Counted from the first letter of the stretch, positions 11,301 through 24,839 are shown. The stretch is 64,000 bases of DNA from Costus lasius (GCA_027563935.2 CM050446.2:110836499-110900498); one strand, 5' to 3'. A program made the numbers and translations. The notes: generated by a model from the letters alone, not told the origin.

Positions 11301-14300
11301 TATATGGTAGTAGTGCTTTTGATAACTTTAGATATGGTAAGGAGTGATGCTATGATGTTGATATTACTAATTGTTGTCATGATATGACAGTTTCAAATTT
11401 TTGAATATAATTATCCATATTTTGATACCTATTTCTGGACTTGTTATTTTATTGATCTTTAACTTTTACATTATTGTCGATATTTTATTCTAAATCATAG
11501 CTAAAAATTTGTTATTATTGTGTAGCTTTTGATATTTTGGCATTTATTTCAAAGAAGCTTCAGTTTAGAATAATAATGTGCTATTTATTTGAAGTTTTAT
11601 TCAATGAAAATTTGTTTATATACATAATCTCTGTGTGTGAATATATATAGATACATACCTAAACGTATTAACTTTTCTTTCTTCCTTGTCTGGTGATCTT
11701 GGCGCATTGCTTCAAGTTTATCCAATAATCAACGATTTTATTCTCTTTTAGAATGCGATTCCCTTCTTTGCTCTTACAGTAAATGCATACAACTAGGCCA
11801 AAATGTTTAATTGAGGCAGATGGTTTACCAATGTTTTTGGATCATTATGATACTAATTTTTTTCTGATAGGCAATAGATGTGAGGCCTTTGTTCTGTACT
11901 GGATTGAACTTTAACTTGATCTTTGTCCAAAGATGGAGATATAGATCTTTTATAGTTTGCAACTGCATGGTAGCAGAAAAATCTTGATAATGGAATGGGA
12001 AAGTAAGGGAGAACCATGGGTTGTATCCAAAACAGAATGAAAACTGCTGCAAAACTTCCAAATTTTAATGCTGCTATGAGTGAATTGGCTTCAATGTTAT
12101 TCCTAAAGAGTCGCTAGTTAAACCTGAATCAGGTTATACTGTTGTAAAAACCTTCTCATCGAGGATTGCTTTTATTCTGATCTGATCATGCCTTTGTTTA
12201 CTATGTTTTGTATTTTATAGGTACATTCTGTGGGTGTTTGTTTGCATATCTATTTTTATTTGCATCAAAACTTTATTATTATCTTCTGCTGTTGTAATAT
12301 GTACTTGTTTCTGAGGAAATTATGGTTCTCTTGAGCATGACTGCATTTATTTATTTTCTATCTTTAAATTGAAATATCGGATCAGCAATAGCTCCTATGA
12401 ATCTGTTCTTCTGGCTAATTATTTGCCCGGAGATTACATCTTTAAGAAAGGATAGGTGATTTCACTGCACAGATTTTGGATCTTGTGGTCATCTTGTTTC
12501 TGAATGTTCTATTCTGTATTTTGATAACAAGCGCTTTGTTTCATTAAGGTTTCCAATTCATTTATTTGGAAGTTATATTTTTATGACTTTTGTGGTTGAC
12601 GGCTTAGCATTTATGCATAGATGATATATTTGCTGCTGTATCAGGCTTGATTATTTAGAATTCTTGAGCTTTGGTATTACTAAAAAGTTTATCTGCTGAT
12701 TTTGATTTGATAAGCGTTCAACATGGGCTCTTGCCTTGGGTGAGGCATTCAGACAACCATGCATACCCATGTCTAAGGCCATGAATGCAGATGAGCGAAG
12801 TTGGAAAATTAGACAAAAGAGCAACGGGGAAAAGATGTTACAGGAAGTTTACAGTACATCATGCATGATGCACTCGATATGCTCAAAAGTTTGGCAAGAT
12901 GAATCTGCATACTGTAGTTTTGCGGTTAGATGCATCTTAGAGTTTGTTGCTTTGCCGATAGCTCATTCAAATTTGGACTTGGCTCTTGCTCCACCTCCTA
13001 TCAAGGGATCCTTGGAAACCGTTTTAATGCTCTGCTTTGCCTCTAAGGCTTAGGCAATAGAAAGATGTATCTTAGAGGTTTGAATATCTTTTGATAGGTG
13101 ACGGATGATGTCATGAATTTGGTAACGTGTTGCTTGAGGATGTGCCATGTCAGTTGGTTGCTTGCAGGGATGGTGATTTGATATACATGTCATCGTCCTA
13201 ATCAAACATTGCTTTTGATTATGTCGATTGTCCCTTCTTACTCGTGATGGATGAACTTAGTTTAGATTGACAAGATCTAGCTGGTCAGCCAAATTGGACC
13301 TGCCTTTACAATAGACCAGTCCTATCCAGCCAACATGCACATAAAGTTTTGCTAAGCCCAAATTTCTACTTGGTTGGACAATAGAATTCAACCCATGATT
13401 AAGTTGTCCGATTTGCTTCTAAATAATTGGTCATTAAATAGGTCAAAATTTGACTTTTTTTGACGTTATTTCTATTTCATTGTCTCAACATTCATCATGT
13501 GTTGTGCTTCAGTGCTTGGTGGGCCATGTACTAGGATTTATCTTGTACATTAGTATCAGTGCTTTTCCTGTCAGGATGGGTTTTAAATTATTCAATATTA
13601 TTGCAATGAAGCCTTGGTTCTAGATGCTTCGGCTAAATTTTTGAAAAATTTTAATATACTTTTACCAAATGTAAAAATGCAAGCATATGCACAGTTCAAC
13701 AGAATATAATAATTTGAGAAATGTTTAAATATTTAAGAAATCAAATTAAAGATTATGATTAGAAATTGAATTTTTTTAACTATAAAATTATTGATGTGAA
13801 ATGTTATTAAAAGCATACTAATTGCACACTAATTATTTAGGCTTTCATTTTATAGATAGTTTGTTGTTTGTGAGTGTACTCTTTAAGGTTTGTTTATTTT
13901 GCTGCAATATATAAATAGATTTGGATCTTCTGTCCTGGACAATCTTCCCCACAATTTTCTCCTGCTTTTTGCAACTCTTTTTTCCTATAGTTTTGAGTTG
14001 CATCAATAGTTACCTCTGATGGTTTACTCTAGTAATAAAATCATATAAATATTCTCTATAACTATGCCTTTATCTTTTGTGATCTGATGGAATGTTTAGT
14101 CTACGTTAGTGTGTTCTGTATGAAGTGTCCATGCCTTCTACAAAATGTCAAAAACTCCTGTTGGAATTGATCCTGGAATAAATTGCAATCGTGCTAGATA
14201 CAAATGCTGTGTCATGTTTATATTAAGATATGCATTAGTCAGATATTGTAAGTTAAAGATGCTATTCCATGTCAAATCTGTCTAGCTGCATAGAATTGCC

Positions 14301-17106
14301 ACCAATTTAATTATTCACCATCATGGCCGACCCATTCCCTCTACAGTTGTTACTCATTTTTAGAATGAGTTATTTTCCTTTTCGAACAAGTCTAACAACA
14401 GTTGCTTGATGAACAAGACTGCTTGATGCCAATGGCAGTGGTTTAATTTTGCTGAAGTTGCCAATTTGGTATTGGTTGGCTCTCATAATGCAGATATTCT
14501 AGGCCATCCAATTGAGGTGAACATTGGTTTCGGTGTAGCAAAAACTTCCATTCTTCAGACTCGTTCACAGAAGGAAGATATGTGGCTTTAATCTTTGCCA
14601 TTGAAGAAGTTTAATAGTTGGTAAGACTGCTAGACTTAGATCAAATTCATATTGCAGAAGTATCGTGCTGCCATGGATGCTACAAAAATTTGACATGTTT
14701 TAGATAGTGCCATTCATCTCAAAGTCAATAATGTCTTATGATTGAGTGGTCTACATGCAAGTCAGATTATACAATAGCATGTATTTGCCCATCAACTTTA
14801 GAGCAATGAATTATGTACTTTGGTGACGATGTATCCTTTTGTTGCTCAGCATATCTTTGACTTCTGGGCTAATCTTCTTCTGATTATAATTCTGAACCAT
14901 TTAAGTATAACTCATGGCTGCTGTTTAGCTGGTTTATACTCATTATGCCATTCATTCACTTCAATCCATTTCTTGGCTTTTCCACAATAGATTTGATTTG
15001 CATTTGGAACTTAACAGAATGGTTGTAATTTGTGCTTATTATGCTGAAATGTTTCTCATGGCAAGGAGCTCAAGTAATTAATAACTATGAAGAATCTGTG
15101 GTATTGGTATTGAGTTGTATTCCTTGTATGTTACACTGAAATTATAGAATTACTTCTGAACAGAATTCTCATCCGTCATGCTAAATTGTAGCTAGCAGCA
15201 TTCTCAACAACTACATTGCTATATCTTCGTGTGAAAGGTATACACCCCCTGATGTATATTGTAGTGGTTGTTTCTGCTTGAGGTTAAGCTTGATCTACGC
15301 ACAAGAGTCATGCATTGTTCTCTACCATATGTTCATATTATTACAAAATAGTGAAAAAACCGCATGAATTATAAGTTTATGTTACTGGGATAGAATTCAT
15401 GAAGCTAAGCGAAATTACTTGATCACAGTTATGCGCCAGCTTTTTCTGGGGACCCGAGTTTAAACTACTAGCTATTTATCTCAACGTTTATCAACTGTCA
15501 TTTGTCCTAATTGTATGCGTTCTGTTGATTATTGAGGTAAATTCCACCTTGAAAAACTAGGTACTCCTGCATCATGCATATTGTGGTTGAGAGCACATTG
15601 TACATGGTAACATTTTCAACTATTCAGTTTGTGCTATGTTCTTTATATTTCTATCTTTATTTACCCAATTTGGAATTGTCCTTCCTTTTTCTATACACTT
15701 GCGCAAGTTTCTATATTTAGAAAGTTTTGCATTCTTTTGTTTCTCTGCTCATGGTTTATTTGCATTTTATTTTTGCTATTGCAATTCTAAAAAAATGCAT
15801 ACTGGAGGCGTTCTCTAATTGCAAGTTAAATTCGTATGCTGTTAACTTGTTACACCATCATTTATCAAAATTGTTATGTTGCAGTATTTATTTACATTAA
15901 ATTTGAAATTGACAGACACCTATCAAGCCGTCACCTCTCTCTGGTCACACCCACCAAAACTATCGTCCTCGTGGGCACAATATGCCACATTGGGGTGGGA
16001 GATCAGCTGCTCCAACCCAACAAACCATGGGTTATGACTACCAGCAAAGAAGCGGCACTTATCCATCTCAGACTGTGCAATATCCTTATGGTGGCTACTC
16101 GCAGCAGGCTGCACCACGAGGCAGCTTTTCTGGTTCAAGTTGGGATCACAGACCAACAGCATCTGTCCCGCCATCTGGTGGATATGATTATTATTCTCAG
16201 GGCGGACATCAGACTTCAATGCCTAATCCTGGCTCAGCTCAGACTTCTGCAAATTATGGACAAACTCAACCTCCAAATTATGGACATTCTGCACCCTTTG
16301 GACAAGCAGCGCCAACTCAGAACTATGGACACGGTTACAACGAGCCCAGGTATGATAATCAAGCACAAGGACAACAGTTCTATGGTCAGCAGAACATGGG
16401 CTCACAGTCAGGTGTATATGGTCAAGGAACTGCTCCCCAGCCTGGTTTTAGTCAGCAGCAGCCATATGCCAAATCACCTTATGGCGTGCCCCCTCAAGAC
16501 GCGCAAGCTTATGGTGTGCCTCCAAGAGCATCTCAACCAGGAGATCCAGCATATCAGGGATCTGCGCCATCATCCTACGGGTCTGGTCCTCCTGCCCAGC
16601 AATATCCATATGCTTCCAATCCAGCTCAACAGGCACCGTACAACCAGAGTTACGGGCCTTCATCTGGTTCTACGGATGGATATGCTCAGCAACCATCTGC
16701 TTATCAACACGGTGGCCAAGCTCCTGCTCCTGCTTATGCTCAAGGTGGGCAACCTGTGTCTGCTTACCCTCAGCCTAGCGCGCAGCCTACTGGTTACGCG
16801 CAGTACGCATCTTCCCAGCAGGGTTATGGTGACAATAGTGCTAATTACGGTTATCAGGGTGGGTCAGGTGATGCAGCTTATGCTAATACCGTTCCAGCTT
16901 CAGGCTACGGTGTCCCACCGGCGGGTGTACAGCCAGGTTATCCCCAGCAGCCATCAAACGCTGCAGGCTATTATGACCAATCTGTGGCACCTCAGGCTGG
17001 ATATGCTAATCATCCAGGCAATGCTCAGGGCTATACTAAGAGCGTTTCACCTCAACCTGCCTATGGTGCTCAGTATGATTCTACTCAGATGTATGCGCAT
17101 CACTGA
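5303..17106 (+). CDS. two-KH-domain RNA-binding protein, far-upstream-element-binding-protein-like (8 exons)
   Basis: Exons read by eye with GT-AG borders and a continuous frame: 5303-5609, 5699-5860, 6372-6526, 8938-9123, 9257-9352, 9418-9489, 9611-9727, 15916-17106, for 761 residues. Residues 1-200 are acidic and low-complexity with a basic stretch (KRKLE, RKKQ) that could act as a nuclear signal. KH1 starts at about residue 201 (IEVPNNKVGVLIGKSGETI) and KH2 at about 294 (FEIKVPNEKVGVIIGKGGETI). Both keep the G-x-x-G loop that grips single-stranded nucleic acid. Residues 366-761 are Gln/Pro/Tyr/Gly-rich with many YG and YAQ repeats, a prion-like tail typical of plant FUBP-type proteins. The likely role is nuclear RNA or single-stranded DNA binding in transcription or RNA processing. 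Each KH domain is cut by an intron just after VPN(N/E)K, a conserved arrangement. The start ATG lies behind a TATA box and telo boxes. No frameshift or stop is seen. Confidence 0.9.
6527..8937 (+). other. intron 3 of the KH-domain gene (2.4 kb)
   Basis: Begins GTATTA and ends TGTGCAG directly before KH1. It is AT-rich. No nested gene or clear transposon was recognised inside it. Confidence 0.8.
9728..15915 (+). other. intron 7 of the KH-domain gene (6.2 kb)
   Basis: Begins GTCTGT after the KH2-encoding exon 7 and ends TTGACAG before the low-complexity last exon. Apart from the 94-bp tandem repeat and hairpin at 9960-10171, it is AT-rich DNA in which I see no gene. Short open frames are not conserved-looking. 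Confidence 0.8.
9960..10171. repeat. 94-bp tandem duplication plus 21-bp perfect hairpin
   Basis: Two direct copies (9960-10053 and 10054-10147) start GTGGA(G/A)CAAATTTTGAGATG and differ at a handful of positions. The 3' end of the second copy (10119-10139, CCATTCAATGCC...) is followed after 11 bases by its exact reverse complement at 10151-10171. The structure suggests a partly duplicated fold-back MITE, but no target duplication was identified. Confidence 0.75.
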
Positions 17107-17818
17107 AGATTTTGTAGGCATCGTTGCTTCAGTTGTAGCCCATAAGATTTGACCATGCACACTACTTTGTTTCCTGTTTAGATTCTGACTGATTGTAATG
17201 TCTGAGCTCAAGTCGTCCTGTAAGAATCACCAATATGTCTGTGCGCTTGCTGCTTGTGATAGTTCTAGCGTTTTATCGAATGTACGACTGTCGACGGAGC
17301 AAGCGCGTGCGCTTGCATTAGATGGAAGTACATCTCACTTCTTACTGCCTACCAAATGCTGTCAAAATTTTGCACACCCGGCAGGATCTACGTGTGTTAT
17401 AAGGTTTGTTTGGCTTAGACGTCAGCCGACCTGCATGCTTAAAAATTGGCTGGTACATAATATTTTTTATATAGGCGGAAGGTTTTGCCGAAATTAAAGC
17501 CGCAATCAACAGTATGTAACATTGATTTTATGAAGCATGCTCGTTGTTAGGCCCGTGGCCTGGGAATTGGCGCTGCCCTTTTCCAGCCCAACACGTTTGC
17601 TCCTGCCAGCCGGGTCGTGGTGCGGATTGGGCGCCGCCCGGATCCAATAGAAATTCAACAGTCGACTCGTTGAATTCATCGTGGCGTGGCGGCGTGGGTT
17701 GGATGCGACAAGACACGCCTGGGGCAATGTGCTGCTGTGGAGTAGTGAGCGGGAATAAAGAAAAAATTGGGTGGGCGTCGAGTTCAGGAGGTTGTGTGAT
17801 CTTTGTTCGGGTCCCTCC
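17107..17818. other. 3' UTR of the KH-domain gene and intergenic DNA
   Basis: Sequence to about 17500 is probably 3' untranslated and downstream DNA. From 17540 to 17800 it becomes GC-rich, with several overlapping open frames on both strands and no recognisable product. The large MULE begins immediately afterwards. Confidence 0.5.
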
Positions 17819-18006
17819 GGAAAAATTTTTGTAGAAGGGCATCCTTATGTCAATCTGCATAGGGTGCCCTTATCGCAGAGACGCAAATCTCAACCTACAC
17901 GAACTTTGGTAAATGTTTACAAAATATTAAATAGTATTTAACCCTGGTTGAAGTCAACATACATGAATTTTTTATAATTCACACAAAATCGAGTGAAGTT
18001 AAGGTA
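17819..18006 (+). repeat. left terminal inverted repeat of the 19-kb MULE
   Basis: It pairs with 36118-36863 read in reverse complement, allowing the hAT insertion at 36307-36816 and a small length difference near the AATCTCAA motif. Confidence 0.85.
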
Positions 18007-18561
18007 GAACGGAGAAAATGTGTTTTTCTTCATGCAGGGAACACCTATGGCAATTGACTCTTCTTCACTGTGATTGCAAAGATCCGGCAGCCTCCTCACT
18101 CTTTGACATTGTTCTGCCGGTCGTCGACTCTCTTCAACGGTTCTCGGCCAGTCATCCACTCTCTTTGATCAACTTTTTTTCCTCGCTAGATCATCCCTCT
18201 CTGATGTCTTCTTGTAAGTTTTCAACATTTGTTTATTCAAATATGCTATCTGAATCTCCACGTCTCTTCTTTGATCCGAACATTTACTTCGAAAACCCTA
18301 GTTTGGTTTTTGTCTCTTCAACAGCTGCTAGTTAGGTTTCAACTTTTCTTTATTATTCAATCTCTGAATCTGCACCTCTTGATGGACGTTGTCTTTTCTG
18401 AACTACTTCTTCAGAAACCTAAGTTAGGGTTCTCCGGCGAACTCTATTGGAGGCTAAAATTAAGTAATATGCTAGTTTTCGTGATTGTTAATTTATTGTG
18501 TTGTTTACTTACCATAATACCTATTACATGTATTTTATTAGATATCCATTTATACATTGAA

Positions 18562-19318
18562 ATGGAAAAGGGAGAGTCTTCTCAAAAGAATGGAATTAAG
18601 ATTAGTGAGATGTTTTAGTAGTCCTCCTCAAATGATGAGCAATCAGATGATGAACAATCTGATTTTGATCCGATAAGTGTGAAACTGGTAAGATATTATA
18701 GAGTGCAATATTTTAATCATCTAAATATTATTTTTTACACAACACAAATGCTTATAATAGTTGTATGCATTTTCTCAGGAAGTTGATGAAACAATAGCAT
18801 ATACATCTCAAAATGGTAAGGATATAGAGACATCTACAACAAATGAATCCTCATATGTGCGTGCTTCTATTGGTATGACATTAAGTGGTGAAAATCAAGC
18901 TTATATTTTTTTATAATGAGTATGCGAGAAAAATGAGATTTAGTATAAAAATTATATTGTAGCAAGCAAGAAACAAAGCAAACACGCAAATATCGTGTTA
19001 GTAAGAAATCACTACCTGATACCCGAACAAATTGCATGACTAGTGTCAAATTCAAGATTGATAGGAATGATGTATGGACATTAAAGAAATTCGAAGTGAA
19101 CCATAATCATCCTATGACAAGTCCTAATAAGACCCATATGCTCAGATCACATAGGAGAATTTTACTTTTCCAGCATTCTCTTATAGACCAGATGACAGAA
19201 TCTGGTATTAAGGCACATCACATATATAATTATTTTCAATCAGGTGGAGCTAATGGTGATATTGGTTTTATCAGAGATGATACTATCAATTACATCCAAA
19301 GAAGTAGTCGCAAAAAAT
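18562..19318 (+). pseudogene. FAR1/FRS-type MULE transposase, N-terminal part
   Basis: A candidate start ATG at 18562 begins MEKGESSQKNG, followed within 60 bases by an in-frame stop. An acidic segment leads to a plausible intron (GTAAGAT near 18689 to CTCAG near 18779). Then come GMTLSGENQAYIF and YNEYARKMRF, the start of a FAR1 zinc-binding DNA-binding domain. An extra T in a T-run near 18906-18912 breaks the frame. From 19036 the domain continues with VNHNHPMTSPNKTHMLRSHR, close to the conserved H-N-H-P..SP....LRSHR block. The protein is cut at residue context IQRSSRKK by insertion of the copia element at 19319. Such transposases bind the MULE ends and carry a DDE catalytic core, here in the downstream fragment. 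The gene is dead through stops, frameshift and insertion. Confidence 0.85.
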
Positions 19319-21053
19319 TGTTAGTGTTATGCCCTGAGACCTTTGTTTTAGTCTTAACTATTGTACTACATATATTGATATTTATATATATCCTAACATT
19401 GTCGTTGTCATGATTTATTGTACATTTGCGCATATATATGTTTACATGATGATGTCCCTCCAAGATATTACTATCTCAGTTTGCTATGTCCCGAGTCGAG
19501 TACTATAGTGGATAGAGGACAACTATGATGCATATGAGACTCGTATATGTGCTGGTTATCATGGGTTGCTTAACGCAAGCATATGGATATATCAAGGGAG
19601 ATATACTGGACCAACCTACCGTAAGGATACTTCTTGGTGTCTCAAGAAGAATCTCACACTGATAGAGATCGTAGATGTCCTTTGACTAAAGGGAGATTGT
19701 TTCTCTATGTAGTAAGGGATATATTTTGATACAACCTAATGCCTCGCCGTAAAAGGGAGGTCATAATAGTTGTCATTGGGTATGTCTTGAGCTATGTAGA
19801 GATGCATCTTGCCATTAGAGGATTTGCCCCTTCCCTGCGGGGAAGTTTGATGTCTATGGGCCCCTATATGGTGCATGACTAAAAGTGTGTGGCCACACCG
19901 AGGATAAGCATGAATAGAGTCATGACCATTAACGTTGGAATTAACAAGTGTGACACGCTTGTCCGACTTGGATAATCAGCCTAGCAAAAGGACATGTATA
20001 TTTATATATTTTATCACAGTGTAAGGTTGTCGATGGTGACATTTATTTTGATGACTTGGGTAGCGGCGATGTACTGCTAGGTGCCACTTTCCACTTGTGA
20101 TGATGAGGTCATCACTGCCAACGTTAGATGGACCTACAGGGTCACACACCTAGATGCTAGAGAGTCTGTATTGATCAGTTAGCCTCCGATCGAATCATTG
20201 TATGATTCGGATAATTTTGGGAAGCTGATGCTGTGAGATTTCTTCTGTGGAGATGAGATTTTATTTAGTTCATGTTTGACCACTAGTAGACCTCTAGTGG
20301 ACCACGTTTGACCTAGTTTGACCTGCATTGTCAAAATGGTTAAACAAGGGTCTTAGTGCAAGTTTGGACTTATCACTTTAGTCACATGAATAAAATAAAT
20401 TATTAATTGGGAAGAAAATTTTTATCTTGGTTAATTAATTGGGCTAGGCGCATTTTACATTAAATATATTGATATATTTAATGGTAAAATCAAGTAGGTG
20501 CCTAAACAATGTCCCATATAGATAAATATATCCAAGAATAGCTGGTTCATCTATTATAAATAGAGAGACTCTCTTGGGAGATATTTACACCAATTATTTT
20601 CTCTCATCTCTTGTTGTCGCCTCTCCTCTTCTCCTTGGTGTGAGGGTCTTGAAGGTGATAACACATAAAAGTTTTTGGATCAAGGTTGGGACAAGTGGCA
20701 GTGCTACTCACTCCTTGTCGCCAACACTTGCCCTTCTCCTTGGCGCATGGTCTTGGTTATTGGCGCAAGTAGAGAAGACATTAGAGGTGTGGATCTCTTC
20801 TCCCGAAGCTAGCACGTGCGTGGAGCGGAGGAGTCTCAAGGCACTCCGTGTGTGCTCAATTGTAGAGGACGGGCTATTGCGTGTCTCCGATCACCATCAT
20901 TTGCCTCAGATCTGCTAGTAAGGTATACTCCCTATCACATCATTTGTATTCTTCATAAGAAAGGTTATTGTTGAATTAGGAATCTCATTTCAGGCTTGCT
21001 TCTATTGTTTTCATTTTTTTTTATAAAAAAAAATTGCCTGGGGATTCCCAATA
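19319..21053 (+). repeat. 5' LTR of the Angela-like element
   Basis: It aligns along its length with 30992-32666. The main difference is an extra T/A-rich stretch (about 21000-21040) before the terminal CCCAATA. Numerous scattered substitutions point to an old insertion. Confidence 0.85.
20555..20562 (+). promoter_or_regulatory. TATA box of the LTR promoter
   Basis: TATAAATA precedes a short pyrimidine/purine stretch and sits about three quarters along the LTR. The matching place in the 3' LTR (near 32223) has TTATAAAG. Confidence 0.45.
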
Positions 21054-21056
21054 GTA

Positions 21057-21069
21057 TTATCAGAGCCAA
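21057..21069 (+). other. primer-binding site of the Angela-like element (degenerate)
   Basis: TTATCAGAGCCAA lies four bases after the LTR end. It resembles TGGTATCAGAGC, the initiator-tRNA-Met primer site of plant copia elements, with substitutions. Confidence 0.6.
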
Positions 21070-22228
21070 CTTATGAGATACATCGGTGTATGGATTTTTC
21101 TAGCTTGTGCATGTCATAGAAAATTTTTCAAAAATATTTATGCCATGTTTTATGTGTAAAAAATAGTAGGTTTGTTATTTCTTGCTCTTATGATATTCAC
21201 GATTTTGGTTTCTACACATAGGGATAGACCTTATGTGTGAGAATTTATTTTACCTCATACTTATGGGATAGACCCATAGTGTGAGACTTGTATCTAGATT
21301 TGGGGCATGGACTGGGTGATTGCCCTAATCCATACAAGTTAGGGATTGCAAGTGGCAAAAGCAATAATCGGGAGTATATATGGCCACATGTAGACTCCTG
21401 AGAGAAAACAAAAAATCTTAATTTTTGTAAGATCGCTGAGATTTAACAAATATATTTTCTAATGAAAAAATAATGAAAAACTAAAATCTGATTTTTGTAG
21501 TTTTTCATTACATATATAAGAGCATGTTCTAGGTGTTTTTCATTATGCATATGATTTGGTTATAGATAAGCCCTAAAGCATACCTGGGATGTATTATTGT
21601 ATGGCCTGTGCGCCACCCCTTTTCTTTTATTTGTTTTGTAAAATCAAGTTGAAGATTAGGGAAGACAATAGTGCATCAAGACTTCTCTCATGCGCATCTA
21701 ACCAAGATAGGGCAGCCTCTTTATTGGCCGACTCCTTGGTGGCTTCTAGGGTTCCTCCTAGAGGCGCACCTCTTGATTAGCTGAAACTTTGATGGTTTCT
21801 AGGGCTTCCTAGGGGCGCATCAAGTAAGTTTCATGGGCTGATCTAGAAGTGGTGCAATACAGCCCCCTTTTTGGTCATGGTGGTGCCCCATGTTGGCCGA
21901 ACCCTAGGAGGCACCTAAGGTTTATGAGCTAGCAAGGGGCAGAGGAGAGTGTTGGCCGAACCCTGGGAGGAGCCTAGGATTTGTGAGCTAACACAGGACG
22001 GAGCATGAAACCTAGGTGGCACACCTAGGGTTGGAGCAGAACCTTGACGCACTCAGAGCAAGGAGCTGATGGCTTAGAGCATGAGCGGGTCGCTTAGAGC
22101 TCTAGTGGTGCTAGGTGTCGAGTCTAGGTCTAGGGGCTTGTTTCCTTTGTCTGGGCTATATCCATATCATCTTTTACTGCTTTTGATATAATGCATGCTT
22201 GTTTTATTTTATGTTATCACTATAGGGA
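21070..22228 (+). other. leader region of the Angela-like element
   Basis: Sequence between primer site and the nested insertion. It has repeated GTTGGCCGAACCCT(A/G)GGAGG-type segments near 21892 and 21953. No gag domain is readable. Confidence 0.5.
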
Positions 22229-23010
22229 TGAATGCTTCATCTTCATCTCTAGATCGAGGAGAAGAGTTCTAATTGCTATCCTAGTGTCTTTTTGCATTAT
22301 TTTTGAGACATTATGTCGAGTTCATCAATATACATGCTATTTTTGAAGAACATGTTTGCTTAAACCTATTTTCGGGATTAGGGGTGTATCCCACTAATGA
22401 TTTATTGACTAAATCTATTGTTTTAAATCTTTGTCATGAATTTTATAACGTTGATTTGATTAGAATTGTGTTTATTCCGTAATTTACTTTGATCAAGTAT
22501 GTTTACGTCTTTGACGTTGTGAGAAGGACCGGGAGGTGAATTGCAACGTTGGAACTATTCTTTTCAAACCTATGAATCCAATCACGAGAGTAGTTTGGAT
22601 TTGTTTGAAGGGTTTTTATAATTTTTTACAGAACTTAATGGGTCTATTCATGTTAATTGTCACGAGAGTAGGGGATTAATATGAATAGATACCAGATTAC
22701 ACTTTGGGAGAAGGTAATCTGTACCATAGGAACAATCCCTTTCAACACTATAATTTTCTGTTAAAAGAATTTATTTTACTATAATTCATAATTGTCAGTG
22801 TGGTGAAACCCCGAGTCCTGACCTTTTGCATATTGATTTAAACCCTAAAAACTACATTTTTGTTTTCTCGTACTAGAAGCTTCCAAATAAAAACACCATT
22901 TGAATCGTCTAGCTATAAATCGATCGTGTAATCGGTACTTGACCGCCAGATCCTTGTTGGGAATGATAATCTTTTTATTACTTCGATAGATCCGTGCAGT
23001 TGTGGATGCA
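22229..23010 (+). repeat. 5' LTR of the Athila-like element
   Basis: It pairs with 29536-30325 and shares long runs such as the CACGAGAGTAG segments and the ending ATTACTTCGATA(G/A)ATCCGTGCA. Confidence 0.85.
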
Positions 23011-23087
23011 TTAAGTTTTTGGCGCCGTTGCCAGGGATCAGGCTAGCCAATATCGATTTAATTGTGAGATTTATAGAGTAGACATTT

Positions 23088-23140
23088 TTTTTGTTTTTGT
23101 TTTTGTTTTTATTTTTATTTTTATTTTTGTTTGTTTTTCG
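23088..23140 (+). repeat. TTTTTG/TTTTTA microsatellite
   Basis: A run of TTTTTG then TTTTTA hexamers just after the Athila-like primer site. Confidence 0.8.
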
Positions 23141-23423
23141 CATTCTTTTTCTTTAAAGTTAGTTTAGGTTATTTTTTTCTTTTCGGATTAACACGTTGTA
23201 TAAATTGGAAAACTCATGCCAAAAATCACTTGACTAGATATTTTAAGCTTTATTTTGCAATTCCTATTTTACACTTTGTATTTCTGAATTTTATTGTATA
23301 AATTGAAAATTTGATGTTTAACCAATGTCAATAGTCAAATCAGAGATATGTGCCACCGATAATGACAAGAGAATATGGCACGGATGCATTAGAATCACTT
23401 TCAGCAAAGGTAAATTCCTTTAT

Positions 23424-24515
23424 TCAACAAACTAATTATTAAGCATGTAATATTCCATGTTGAAATCTATTACTTATGATATTTGTCGATATCATGGGCA
23501 TCATTATACTGAATGTCAATTAGGGATTCCTGCATCCTTTGACTCATGCCCTAGTGCCTACAATCCAAGTTGGGAGAACCATCAAAACTTACTTTATCAG
23601 AATGACCCAGCTTTTATTCTACAATTAAACTTTAGTCGACCTCAAGAATCCAATTTAGAAGCCATGCTTAAAAACTCTATAGCTGATATGACCAAACAAA
23701 GTGAGGATCTTCATTGTATAATTTATGGCACTGATAAAGTTGACATAGAGGAAGGAATCCATGATGAATCTGAAAATTTTGTAGAGTTGAAACAATCATT
23801 AGTAATGACTTTAGTCACAGATTATGATCTATCTTCTTCAAATTTTGATGATTTTAAAAATTCTAAATACCCCATTAACGCTCCCTTAGCACTTTACAAG
23901 CCATCCAGTCTCCTCTCACATAACATAGTGCCTTGCAACACATATTTGGCACACATTTGAAGAAAATTTTGAACTTTTGGAGACTTATGAGAAGAAGGAT
24001 GTAGAATTTGAGGAGCCTTATGTAAGAACTAGTGAGATAGATGAGAATGAATTTGATAGTGTTAGGATGAATTACCCCATTAAGAGAAAGAAATTGAGGA
24101 GGAAGAGGATTCTGTGTATATTCTACCACCATCATCATATGAACCATCAATACCTTTTCTCTAGAAAAATCTATTAGGAATTTGCGTGATAGATGATAAA
24201 GAGGATAATGATGATGAGGTAGCTAAAATATTATTTGATTCAAATCCAACCACAGGTACCCAAAAGATGATAACACATGAGATTCTTAATCACATTGACA
24301 TTGAGGTAAGTGAAAAACCCAATGTGAAATTTGAAAACTTCTTGAGCAATCTAAGGTATGAATTTTTTGATCTTAATTTCAGTGTTCTTCCAATTGCTGA
24401 TATAAATCTAAAGGAAGAACGCATGATATTACTTTTGGACAAATGCAGAAAAATTATTAGGTATTCTTTGCATGACTTTAATTTTCATTTTGAATGCATG
24501 TACTGGTCATTGTGA
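23424..24515 (+). pseudogene. degenerate Athila/Tat-type gag
   Basis: The frame from 23457 carries CRYHGHHYTECQLG, resembling the gag zinc-knuckle-like C..C...H..C block. It is followed by AYNPSWENHQN, which matches the Y-N-P-G-W-x-N-H-P motif usual in this clade, then by LEAMLKNSIADM, a coiled-coil-like segment. The frame stops at 23960. Acidic, unrelated-looking frames follow at 23977-24177 and 24186-24515, which may be eroded continuations. No intact gag or protease can be read. Confidence 0.6.
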
Positions 24516-24839
24516 CATGGATCCACCTGTTTAACTGGATATATACTTTGGTGGGCACACTCTTGAGTCGGAGGAAAAGCAGGAGTTTATATGTTCTCTA
24601 CTATGCCACTGATTCACCAACTCCACCATGACATGAAGCTATGGTCAAGCTAATGACCATAAACAAATGCTTTTTGGGAGGCAAGCCAAATTTTTGACTT
24701 TTACTACTCTTAATTTTAGTTTTTGATATTAATTAAATTTTTAGGAATGTTTGCAGCATGATTTGTTGAATTTTTATTGATGAAAAATCTTTTAATAAGT
24801 TATTTTATGTGCAGAAAATTTTTGAAAATTTTTACATGA

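Noticed and set aside
15836..17152. A 438-codon frame overlapping the last exon of the KH-domain gene
   Set aside because: It is an out-of-frame reading of the repeat-rich final exon; the Gln/Pro/Tyr/Gly-rich frame joins the KH exons in phase and is the real one.
17528..17860. Possible small genes in the GC-rich stretch before the MULE
   Set aside because: Frames conflict on both strands and one runs into the MULE terminal repeat; no recognisable domain.
20574..20918. 114-codon frame within the Angela-like LTR (and its partner near 32241)
   Set aside because: It lies inside the LTR in both copies and is broken differently in each; it is not conserved as protein.
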